12,873 nucleotides of DNA from Erysipelotrichaceae bacterium (lineage in GTDB: Bacteria; Bacillota_I; Bacilli_A; Erysipelotrichales; Erysipelotrichaceae): the NCBI GenBank assembly GCA_900759455.1, contig CAAEVI010000093.1:1-12873 (forward strand), read 5' to 3'. The position numbers and the translations under genes were made by a program. Within the stretch, counting starts at the first letter, position 1, and every line of letters starts with the position of its first letter. Below, piece after piece: positions 1 through 5,924 of this stretch. Below the pieces are notes generated by a model, which made no database searches, was not told where the DNA came from, and was given only the letters and a program-made list of their open reading frames with translations.

Positions 1-439
1 AGTGGAAAAGATGAATGAGATCGAACCGCTGCTGGCTGCCCAGGTTGCGCGTCACGAGGTGCTGTTTGAAGCATTTGTTTCGGCTTTCATGAAATTTGCC
101 AGTGAAAAGGTATACTGCAGCGGACAGACCAACATGCTGTATCAGCCGGAGTTTGCCGATATCAATAAGCTGCGCGAGGTCATGAAAGTGCTGGAAGACA
201 GTTCGCTGTTTCGTCAGCTGGCCAATCACGAAGGCAATGTCGCCATCGAGATCGGCGGAGACAATGAACTGATTCAGGTCGATGACATGGCAGTTGTTTC
301 CAGCAAGTTCCATCTTCCGGGAAATGAGGAAGGACAGCTGATGATCGTAGGGCCGACAAGGATGCAGTACAACCGGGTCGTTGCCCTGATGGAATATATG
401 AGCAAGACGATCGAGGATCTTTATAAAAAAGATGAATAG
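1..439 (+). CDS. hrcA: Heat-inducible transcription repressor HrcA (3' part only)
   Basis: This is the C-terminal 145 or so residues of HrcA, the repressor that binds CIRCE operators and silences the class I heat-shock genes. The reading frame is open at the left edge, so the GTG at position 2 is internal and not a start. The recognisable family pattern is a QPEF.D...L..V segment (about residues 48-62 of the fragment), an IGGDNE segment near residue 84, and the near-terminal GPTRMQYNRVV signature (about residues 117-127). The N-terminal winged-helix DNA-binding domain lies outside the window, as does the expected CIRCE promoter. The stop codon overlaps the grpE ribosome binding site (AGGAGGG at 438-444), so the two genes are tightly linked. 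The hrcA-grpE-dnaK order is typical of Firmicutes and supports the assignment. Confidence 0.93.
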   Translation, partial: VEKMNEIEPLLAAQVARHEVLFEAFVSAFMKFASEKVYCSGQTNMLYQPEFADINKLREVMKVLEDSSLFRQLANHEGNVAIEIGGDNELIQVDDMAVVSSKFHLPGNEEGQLMIVGPTRMQYNRVVALMEYMSKTIEDLYKKDE

Positions 440-450
440 GAGGGATTCGC

Positions 451-1062
451 GTGCAGGAAGAAAAAGATATAACGAAAGAAACGGCGGCACCGGAAGAAAA
501 TGATGCCGCGGTAAATGAAGATACAGCGGAAACAAACGAAAACAACGAGGCAATGGAAAAAGAACAGAAGAAAGAAAAAAAGCTCTTCAAAAAAGATAAG
601 ACAGCAGAGCTCGAGAAAAAGATCAGCGAGCTGGAAGAAGAAGTTGCCAAACAGAAAAATGCGTATTTCAAAGCATATGCGGATACGGAAAACTTAAAGA
701 AGCGTCTGCATGCCGAAGCGGAAACGACACGCAAGTACCGTATTCAAAGCTTCGCGCTGGAAGTACTGCCGATCTTGGATTCAATGGAGCGTGCCCTGGC
801 GGTGCAAAGCGATGATGAAAATATCCAAAACTATGTGAAAGGTTTTGAGATGATCCATGACCAGCTGGTAGCGGTCCTGGAAAAAGAAGGCGTGAAGGAA
901 ATTGAAGCCTTGAACAAACCGTTCGATCACAACGTGCATCAGGCACTGATGCTGGAGCCGGTGGAAGGCGTGGAAAGCGGAATGGTCGTTGAAGTGCTTC
1001 AGAAAGGTTATATGTTGAAAGACAGAGTGCTTCGTGCAGCTCTTGTTAAGGTAAGCGAATAA
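451..1062 (+). CDS. grpE: Nucleotide exchange factor GrpE
   Basis: GrpE is the cytoplasmic dimeric nucleotide exchange factor that releases ADP from DnaK and so resets the chaperone cycle. The protein has 203 residues, a normal length. Residues 1-50 are acidic and lysine-rich and probably disordered. A charged coiled-coil helix follows (about 50-90) and contains the DTENLKKR motif. The helical core carries LEVLPILDSMERAL. The C-terminal beta domain carries PFDHNVHQAL and ends in GYMLKDRVLRAALVKV, a GrpE signature. The start is GTG at 451, chosen because a strong AGGAGGG lies six bases upstream, inside the hrcA stop. It is followed after 16 bases by dnaK. Regulation is presumably by HrcA from upstream, since no promoter is seen between hrcA and grpE. 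Confidence 0.96.
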   Translation: MQEEKDITKETAAPEENDAAVNEDTAETNENNEAMEKEQKKEKKLFKKDKTAELEKKISELEEEVAKQKNAYFKAYADTENLKKRLHAEAETTRKYRIQSFALEVLPILDSMERALAVQSDDENIQNYVKGFEMIHDQLVAVLEKEGVKEIEALNKPFDHNVHQALMLEPVEGVESGMVVEVLQKGYMLKDRVLRAALVKVSE

Positions 1063-1078
1063 ATAAGGAGGAATCGTT

Positions 1079-2893
1079 ATGGGAAAGATTATTGGTATTG
1101 ACTTAGGTACAACAAACTCTTGTGTTGCCGTAATGGAAGGAAAAGAATGCAAGGTTATCACAAACCCGGAAGGAAACCGGACCACACCGTCTGTCGTGGC
1201 ATATAAAAACGGTGAGCGTATCGTCGGTGATGCCGCAAAACGTCAGGCAGTTACAAACAAAAACACGATCTCATCCATCAAACGTCTGATGGGTACTGGC
1301 GAAAAAGTGGAAATGGAAGGAAAACAGTATACACCGCAGGAAGTCAGCGCCATGATCCTGCAGTATCTGAAATCTTATGCGGAAGATTATCTGGGAGAAA
1401 AAGTAGATAAGGCAGTCATCACTGTTCCTGCATATTTCAACGATGCTCAGCGTCAGGCAACAAAGGATGCCGGAAAGATTGCCGGTCTTGAAGTAGAACG
1501 TATCATCAACGAACCGACAGCGGCAGCTTTGGCTTACGGTATCGATAAGACAGAACAGGAACAGAAAGTACTGGTTTACGACCTGGGCGGAGGAACATTC
1601 GATGTTTCTATCCTGGAACTGGCTGACGGTACATTTGAAGTACTGTCAACAAACGGTGATACACACCTGGGCGGTGATGATTTCGATAACGTTGTCGTTG
1701 ACTGGATGGTTGACACATTCAAGAAAGAAAACGGCATCGATCTGCGCGGCGACAAGATGGCCATGCAGCGTTTGAAGGAAGCCGGCGAGAAAGCGAAGAA
1801 GGATCTTTCCGGTATGGCACAGACACAGATCTCCCTGCCGTTCATTTCAGCCGGACCTAGCGGACCGCTGCACTTCGAAGCAAGCCTGACTCGTGCAAAA
1901 TTTGATGAAATGACCAAACATCTGGTAGAACGTACAATGGAACCGGTACGTAACGCGCTGCGTGATGCCGGTCTGACAAAGAATGATATTCACCAGGTAC
2001 TGCTGGTCGGCGGATCTACACGTATCCCTGCCGTTCAGGAAGCAGTTAAGAATGCGTTGGGAAAAGAACCGAACCGTTCTGTTAACCCGGATGAAGTCGT
2101 TGCCATGGGTGCTGCCATCCAGGGCGGTGTCATCTCCGGTGATGTCAAAGACGTACTGCTGCTCGACGTTACACCGCTGAGCTTAGGTATCGAAACAATG
2201 GGCGGTGTCATGACCGTGCTGATCCCTCGTAATACGACAATTCCGACAAGCAAGTCACAGATCTTCTCAACGGCAGCGGACAACCAGCCGGCTGTAGATA
2301 TCCGTGTCCTGCAGGGTGAGCGTCCGATGGCAGCCGACAACAAAGAACTCGGTATGTTCAAGCTGGACGGTATCGCACCGGCACGCCGCGGTGTTCCTCA
2401 GATCGAAGTTACTTTCGATATTGACGTTAACGGTATCGTGCATGTATCTGCAAAAGATAAAGGTACAGGCAAAGAGCAGTCAATTACAATTCAGAACTCA
2501 AGCGGATTGAGCGATGAAGAAATCGACCGCATGGTTCGTGAAGCCGAAGAACACAAGGCAGAAGACGAAAAACGTAAAGAAGATATCGAAACACGCAATA
2601 AAGCAGAAGGATTCATTGCTCAGATCGATGCAACGCTCGCTGACAACGGCGATAAGATCGACGCAAAGCAGAAAGAAGAAGTTCAGAAGCTGCGCGATGA
2701 TCTGCAGAAAGCATTGGATGAGAACAATATGGATGAAGTGAAGAACAAACTGCAGATGCTGGAACAGGCAATGCAGGCAGCCAGCCAGCAGATGTATCAG
2801 CAGCAGGCACAGCAGAATGCTGATGCAGGCAACGCTTCTTCAAACGGCGGCAAAGACGATTTCGTAGATGCAGAGTTTGAAGAGAAAAAGTAA
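1079..2893 (+). CDS. dnaK: Molecular chaperone DnaK (Hsp70)
   Basis: DnaK is the ATP-dependent Hsp70 chaperone that binds exposed hydrophobic peptide segments, working with DnaJ and GrpE in the cytoplasm. The 604-residue length matches Gram-positive DnaK, which is shorter than the E. coli form. The ATPase domain opens with IGIDLGTTNSCVAV (residues 5-18) and has the phosphate-binding DLGGGTFDVS at about 168-177. The hydrophobic interdomain linker DVLLLDVTPLSLG spans about 358-370. The substrate-binding beta domain follows, and then a charged helical lid rich in Glu, Lys and Gln. The C-terminus ends DDFVDAEFEEKK, close to the usual DnaK tail. AAGGAGG at 1065-1071 sets the ATG start. An intrinsic terminator begins 11 bases after the stop, so dnaJ is probably not simply cotranscribed at full level. 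Confidence 0.98.
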   Translation: MGKIIGIDLGTTNSCVAVMEGKECKVITNPEGNRTTPSVVAYKNGERIVGDAAKRQAVTNKNTISSIKRLMGTGEKVEMEGKQYTPQEVSAMILQYLKSYAEDYLGEKVDKAVITVPAYFNDAQRQATKDAGKIAGLEVERIINEPTAAALAYGIDKTEQEQKVLVYDLGGGTFDVSILELADGTFEVLSTNGDTHLGGDDFDNVVVDWMVDTFKKENGIDLRGDKMAMQRLKEAGEKAKKDLSGMAQTQISLPFISAGPSGPLHFEASLTRAKFDEMTKHLVERTMEPVRNALRDAGLTKNDIHQVLLVGGSTRIPAVQEAVKNALGKEPNRSVNPDEVVAMGAAIQGGVISGDVKDVLLLDVTPLSLGIETMGGVMTVLIPRNTTIPTSKSQIFSTAADNQPAVDIRVLQGERPMAADNKELGMFKLDGIAPARRGVPQIEVTFDIDVNGIVHVSAKDKGTGKEQSITIQNSSGLSDEEIDRMVREAEEHKAEDEKRKEDIETRNKAEGFIAQIDATLADNGDKIDAKQKEEVQKLRDDLQKALDENNMDEVKNKLQMLEQAMQAASQQMYQQQAQQNADAGNASSNGGKDDFVDAEFEEKK

Positions 2894-2904
2894 AAAATAA
2901 ACAT

Positions 2905-2945
2905 TACAAATCCTAGTGCTTGCGCTAGGTTTTGTATTGTTTTTG
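2905..2945 (+). terminator. Intrinsic terminator after dnaK
   Basis: The arms at 2905-2918 and 2923-2936 form a 14-position stem with one T-T mismatch and one G-T pair around a CTTG loop. A T-rich tract (2937-2945) follows at once. It sits directly after the dnaK stop and before the dnaJ promoter candidate. This is read directly from the sequence; partial read-through into dnaJ remains possible. Confidence 0.85.
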
Positions 2946-2967
2946 AAACTGCATGGAACAAAGCGGC

Positions 2968-2996
2968 TTGAAAAAAACAACGGGAGCTGGTATCCT
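2968..2996 (+). promoter_or_regulatory. Candidate sigma-A promoter for dnaJ
   Basis: TTGAAA (2968-2973) and TATCCT (2991-2996) are separated by exactly 17 bases. The -35 box matches the consensus in five of six positions and the -10 box in four of six. It lies just after the dnaK terminator and would give a leader of roughly 55 bases before dnaJ. No CIRCE inverted repeat is visible here. Assignment is by pattern only. Confidence 0.45.
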
Positions 2997-3010
2997 TATG
3001 GACATGCAGG

Positions 3011-3030
3011 AAAGTCAAAGAAATGACTTT
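3011..3030 (+). other. Hairpin in the dnaJ leader
   Basis: AAAGTCA (3011-3017) pairs perfectly with TGACTTT (3024-3030) around a six-base AAGAAA loop, giving a 7 bp stem. It lies in the predicted 5' untranslated region of dnaJ, about 20 bases before the ribosome binding site. It has no T tract, so it is not a terminator. It could be an RNA stability or thermosensing element, or it could be chance. Confidence 0.35.
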
Positions 3031-3058
3031 GATCGCAGATCAGTAAGAGAGGTGAGCC

Positions 3059-4180
3059 ATGATGAGCGAGAAAAGAGATTATTATGAGGTCCTCGGGCTG
3101 AGCAAGGGTGCCAGTGAAGAGGAAATCAAGAAAGCATACCGCAAAATGGCAAAAAAATATCATCCGGATATCAATAAAGAACCGGGTGCAGAAGAGAAAT
3201 TCAAGGAAATCAATGAGGCGTATGAAGTCCTCAGCGATCCGCAGAAAAAGGCGACCTACGATCAGTTTGGGCATGCCGGCATGGATGGCGCAGGCTTTGG
3301 CGGCTTCAATCAGGGAGATTTCTCCGGTTTTGGCGGTTTCGAAGATATTTTCGGTTCCTTCTTTGGCGGCGGATTCGGCGGCGGAGGCAGCCGTCGTGCC
3401 AATAACGGACCGCGCAAGGGAAATGACCGGTTCATGCAGATGCGCATCGATTTCATGGATGCGATCTTCGGCAAAACCGAAACGATCAATATCGATGTGG
3501 ATGAGCAGTGTAAGGAATGCAACGGTACCGGAGCGCACAGTGCCAACGATATTCATACCTGTTCACGATGCAACGGCAGCGGCTATGTCATGACACAGTC
3601 ACGTACGATGTTCGGTGTCGTACAGCAGCAGACCGTTTGTCCGGAATGTAACGGTACCGGTAAGAAGATCACCCGCAAATGCAGCAAGTGTAACGGACGC
3701 GGCTATGAGCATAAACGCGTAAAACTGGATATCAAGATCCCGGCAGGCATTCAGAGCGGACAGCAGGTCCGTGTGGCCGGCAAAGGCGACCGCGGCATCA
3801 ACGGCGGGCCAAACGGCGATCTGTATATCGAGATCTTGGTAACGCCGCATAAGGTGTTCCAGCGTGAAGGCTATGATATTTCCATCAGTGTTCCGGTCAG
3901 TGCCGTTGATGCAACGCTGGGATGCAAGGTGGATGTGCCTACGGTTTACGGTGATGTGTCATTGACCATTCCGGCCGGTACGCAGCATGGAACAAAGTTC
4001 CGTCTCAAGGGCAAAGGTGTCAAATCACCTAGAGGCAGCGTTGGTGATCAGTATGTGGAAGTCTGCATTGAGATCCCGACCAAGCTGAACCATGAAGAAA
4101 AAGAGCTGTACGAACGTATCCGCAGCAAAAAAGGATATGAATCACCGTTCGAGCGGTTTAAGCGCGCTTTCAAATCATAA
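3059..4180 (+). CDS. dnaJ: Chaperone DnaJ (Hsp40, type I)
   Basis: DnaJ is the co-chaperone that delivers substrates to DnaK and stimulates its ATPase. The 373-residue protein has the full type I architecture. The J domain (about 7-72) contains the essential HPD motif at 35-37. A Gly/Phe-rich linker follows (about 73-110). The zinc-binding region has four CxxCxGxG repeats with cysteines at 151/154, 168/171, 194/197 and 208/211. The C-terminal substrate-binding domains include VPTVYGDVSLTIPAGTQ and FRLKGKGV. Two adjacent ATG codons (3059 and 3062) are both reasonably spaced from AGAGGTGA at 3048-3055, so the start is uncertain by one residue. It is separated from dnaK by a terminator and 165 bases with a candidate promoter, and ends in a terminator shared with the convergent thioesterase gene. 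Confidence 0.97.
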   Translation: MMSEKRDYYEVLGLSKGASEEEIKKAYRKMAKKYHPDINKEPGAEEKFKEINEAYEVLSDPQKKATYDQFGHAGMDGAGFGGFNQGDFSGFGGFEDIFGSFFGGGFGGGGSRRANNGPRKGNDRFMQMRIDFMDAIFGKTETINIDVDEQCKECNGTGAHSANDIHTCSRCNGSGYVMTQSRTMFGVVQQQTVCPECNGTGKKITRKCSKCNGRGYEHKRVKLDIKIPAGIQSGQQVRVAGKGDRGINGGPNGDLYIEILVTPHKVFQREGYDISISVPVSAVDATLGCKVDVPTVYGDVSLTIPAGTQHGTKFRLKGKGVKSPRGSVGDQYVEVCIEIPTKLNHEEKELYERIRSKKGYESPFERFKRAFKS

Positions 4181-4184
4181 ATAA

Positions 4185-4225
4185 AAAAGCAGCGTGTTCA
4201 TGAAAGAACACGCTGTATTTTTATT
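4185..4225. terminator. Bidirectional terminator between dnaJ and the thioesterase gene
   Basis: A perfect 10 bp stem pairs 4190-4199 (CAGCGTGTTC) with 4206-4215 (GAACACGCTG) around a six-base loop. An A tract lies on the left and a T tract on the right, so it can end transcripts from either strand. It sits between the convergent stops of dnaJ and the minus-strand thioesterase gene, whose stop is at the edge of the T tract. Confidence 0.9.
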
Positions 4226-4652
4226 TATGAGCATGTTTGTGATGATCGCTGTCCAGAAAGAACATGGTGAAGGTTGCCCGGGAAAGCAGGACTTCACGGT
4301 CATTGAAGATAAAGACTTCATAAACGCCGGTCGTGCGTCCGCGTGATATTTCCTGTGCAATACCGATCAGCCGGCCGCCGATTCCCGGCTTGATGTAATT
4401 GATCGAAGCCGACAGCGTCACACTGTCGCGTCCGGTCGCAAAACTGGCCGCACCGGCAGCAGTGTCAGCCAAAGAGAACAACGCGCCGCCGTGAACGAAC
4501 TTGTGCACATTCAGGATCTGTTCATCGATGTTCATTTCAACTTTTGCGTATCCTTCTCTGACTTCGATGACACGCATATCATTGCTCTGTAAAAACTGCG
4601 AAGAACCGTTCAGCCTTTCCCGCAGCTGTTCCATCGTTTTATCTTTTTCCAT
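4221..4652 (-). CDS. PaaI-like hotdog-fold thioesterase
   Basis: This small cytoplasmic protein (143 residues from the preferred start) belongs to the PaaI/4HBT hotdog thioesterase family, whose members hydrolyse acyl- or aryl-CoA thioesters. The family core is visible as N-V-H-K-F-V-HGGALFSLADTAAG, with HGG at about 54-56 and the likely catalytic acid Asp at about 63. The later segment SASINYIKPGIGGRLIG fits strands beta-3 and beta-4 of the fold. Its substrate cannot be told from sequence. The first in-frame ATG (4658) is only two bases from the GAGG ribosome binding site, whereas the ATG at 4652 is eight bases away and is preferred. The C-terminus is histidine-rich (SDHHKHAHK), which is unusual. 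It is a single gene, convergent with dnaJ and divergent from the PTS operon. Confidence 0.85.
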   Translation of the reverse strand: MEKDKTMEQLRERLNGSSQFLQSNDMRVIEVREGYAKVEMNIDEQILNVHKFVHGGALFSLADTAAGAASFATGRDSVTLSASINYIKPGIGGRLIGIAQEISRGRTTGVYEVFIFNDREVLLSRATFTMFFLDSDHHKHAHK

Positions 4653-4676
4653 TTTCATCGCCTCATTTCAGGTTCT

Positions 4677-4682
4677 ATTATA
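4677..4682 (-). promoter_or_regulatory. Candidate -10 box for the thioesterase gene
   Basis: On the minus strand this reads TATAAT, a perfect -10 box about 25 bases upstream of the preferred ATG. No good -35 box is seen at the expected distance, so the call rests on the -10 match and its position alone. Confidence 0.35.
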
Positions 4683-4742
4683 ACTTATATTATGGCCGGC
4701 GAACAGCGAGAAACACAGATTTTAATTTTCGATCGACAGCTA

Positions 4743-4771
4743 TTGACAATTCCTTTTTGCTCCTTTACAAT
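4743..4771 (+). promoter_or_regulatory. Strong sigma-A promoter of the lipoprotein-PTS operon
   Basis: TTGACA (4743-4748, perfect) and TACAAT (4766-4771, five of six) are separated by exactly 17 bases. Transcription would start near 4778, about 27 bases before the RAT element and 45 before the terminator stem. This arrangement is typical of antitermination leaders. Confidence 0.8.
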
Positions 4772-4804
4772 TAAGGGCGTAAAGATAAATAGATGAGCGA
4801 GAAA

Positions 4805-4832
4805 ACGTGTTACTGATGAAGCAGGCATGAGT
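4805..4832 (+). promoter_or_regulatory. Ribonucleic antiterminator (RAT) for a BglG/GlcT-family regulator
   Basis: The element contains GTGTTACTG (4807-4815) followed six bases later by CAGGCATGAG (4822-4831). CTG (4813-4815) and CAG (4822-4824) form the upper stem, and the outer bases AC and GT can pair. This is the RAT pattern TTACTG...CAGGCA bound by BglG/LicT/SacY/GlcT proteins. The flanking ACGTG and CATGAGT are, from memory, closest to the GlcT target of Bacillus ptsG. Its 3' half (4824-4832) is also the left arm of the terminator at 4824-4860, so RAT and terminator folding exclude each other. A matching antiterminator gene is in the same operon (7226-8062). Confidence 0.85.
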
Positions 4833-4860
4833 TTGTAGAAAACTTATGCCTTTTTTGTTT
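4824..4860 (+). terminator. Leader terminator controlled by the RAT
   Basis: GGCATGAGTTT (4824-4834) pairs over 11 positions, with one G-T pair, with AAACTTATGCC (4840-4850). The loop has five bases and is followed by TTTTTTG and further T-rich sequence. It lies after the promoter at 4743 and before the lipoprotein start at 4926, and overlaps the RAT. By default it should stop transcription unless antiterminator protein stabilises the RAT. Confidence 0.88.
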
Positions 4861-4925
4861 TCTTTGTCTTTGATTGGGATCCTGACATATTATTTTTACA
4901 TTTGGAAACGAAAAGGGTGGATATT

Positions 4926-5810
4926 ATGAAAAAAATACTTTCTTGTTTTTTTGCGGCAGCTTTGCTCGTCGCAATGGCCGGCTGTTCAACTGACTCAAAA
5001 TCTTCAGAGGATACTTTGGTTGTAGGAACGTTCAATATCGATGCGAAATCGCAGCCGGATGTAGAGGCGCAAAGAGATCTGATGGCGGAAAACGGTGTTG
5101 AGATCATGGGACTGCAGGAAGTGGATAATCAGACGATCCGAAATCCGTATGATGTCGTGGAAAAATTCGCAAAAGATCCGTATGTTGACGAATATTATAC
5201 AAACTGCATCGGTTTCCAGGGCGGTGAATACGGTATTGCGATCATCTCCCAATATGAACTGCAGGATGAAAGCGAAACAAAACTGTTCAGCGATCTGTTC
5301 AAAGGCGAAGAACTGGCCAATGAACTGAAAGAGGCTTACGCCAACAACGATCCAGATGATCCTGCCAGCGAAGAAGCATTGAATGCTGTTTCCGAAAAAG
5401 GACCGGTAGAACCGCGTTATTATCAAAGAGTCGTATTTGAAAAAAACGGAAAGAAAATTGCATTCTATAATACACATTTGAGCTATGAAGACATGGAACT
5501 TCGCACACAGCAGATGCAGACGCTCAAGGAAGCGCTGGATAATGACAGCTGTGAGTATAAGATCATTGTAGGTGATTTCAACGCTACTCAGTCAACGAAA
5601 GAGTTTGATTTGTTTAAAGATGAGTATTCTATTTCAAACGGAAAAGACGGTAAATGGCTGGATACATTCAACGGAACTGATGATACAATGAATGTGAACA
5701 GTGTGGATAATGTCATTGTTTCCAAGAATATTACCATTAACAAAGTACAGATGCTGGATTCAAAACTGTCAGATCATAATCCGATGGTTGTCGAACTCAC
5801 ATTGAACTAA
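4926..5810 (+). CDS. Secreted lipoprotein of the endonuclease/exonuclease/phosphatase (EEP, DNase I-like) family
   Basis: The protein (294 residues) begins with a lipoprotein signal peptide: basic MKK, a hydrophobic stretch and the lipobox MAGC with Cys20. It should therefore be anchored outside the cell membrane. The mature part has the metal-dependent EEP fold motifs in order: TFNI (Asn37), LQEVD (Glu65), GGEYGIAI, NTHLSYE (His184), VGDFNA (Asp217, Asn219) and SDHNPM (Asp283, His284). All the expected catalytic residues are present. Family members cleave phosphodiesters or phosphomonoesters in DNA, lipids or inositol phosphates; the substrate here is unknown. An acidic insert lies at about 120-155. 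The ATG at 4926 is preferred over the upstream TTG at 4902 because it places the signal peptide at the N-terminus and follows AAGGGTGG. It is the first gene after the RAT leader, so it should be induced with the PTS genes. Confidence 0.87.
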   Translation: MKKILSCFFAAALLVAMAGCSTDSKSSEDTLVVGTFNIDAKSQPDVEAQRDLMAENGVEIMGLQEVDNQTIRNPYDVVEKFAKDPYVDEYYTNCIGFQGGEYGIAIISQYELQDESETKLFSDLFKGEELANELKEAYANNDPDDPASEEALNAVSEKGPVEPRYYQRVVFEKNGKKIAFYNTHLSYEDMELRTQQMQTLKEALDNDSCEYKIIVGDFNATQSTKEFDLFKDEYSISNGKDGKWLDTFNGTDDTMNVNSVDNVIVSKNITINKVQMLDSKLSDHNPMVVELTLN

Positions 5811-5831
5811 ACGTATTCATTTAATCAAGTT

Positions 5832-5899
5832 ACGGAAATAAGCTCCTTAAAGGCTGCTTGCGGGATCAGTGCTGCCTTGGAGCTTTTTCCGTTGTTTTT
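5832..5899 (+). terminator. Long imperfect hairpin with T tract between the lipoprotein and PTS genes
   Basis: The outer arms 5832-5846 and 5879-5892 pair over 14 bases with one bulged T. An inner stem (AAGGC with GCCTT, then a T-T mismatch and GC with GC) continues after a small bulge. The 3' side runs into TTTTTCCGTTGTTTTT. It may be a leaky terminator or an mRNA processing or stability element that sets different levels for the lipoprotein and the downstream PTS genes. It does not resemble a RAT. Confidence 0.6.
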
Positions 5900-5924
5900 C
5901 GGCAGATAAAGGAGGAATCCTGAT

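Noticed and set aside
781..1185. Long open frames antisense to grpE, dnaK, dnaJ and the PTS genes
   Set aside because: They mirror the codon structure of well-supported genes on the other strand and have no ribosome binding sites or recognisable domains.
2998..3090. Short ORF from the ATG at 2998 overlapping the dnaJ start
   Set aside because: No ribosome binding site, and it would begin within a few bases of the predicted transcription start.
4801..4814. Possible catabolite-responsive element (GAAAACGTGTTAC)
   Set aside because: The match to the cre consensus is partial, and the bases are accounted for by the RAT element.
4793..4816. Seven-codon leader peptide (ATG at 4793) in the RAT leader
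   Set aside because: No ribosome binding site precedes it, and the RAT plus terminator fully explain the region.
4902..4925. TTG start extending the EEP lipoprotein by eight residues
   Set aside because: The extension would put charged residues before the signal peptide, and the ATG at 4926 has a ribosome binding site and gives a standard lipoprotein N-terminus.
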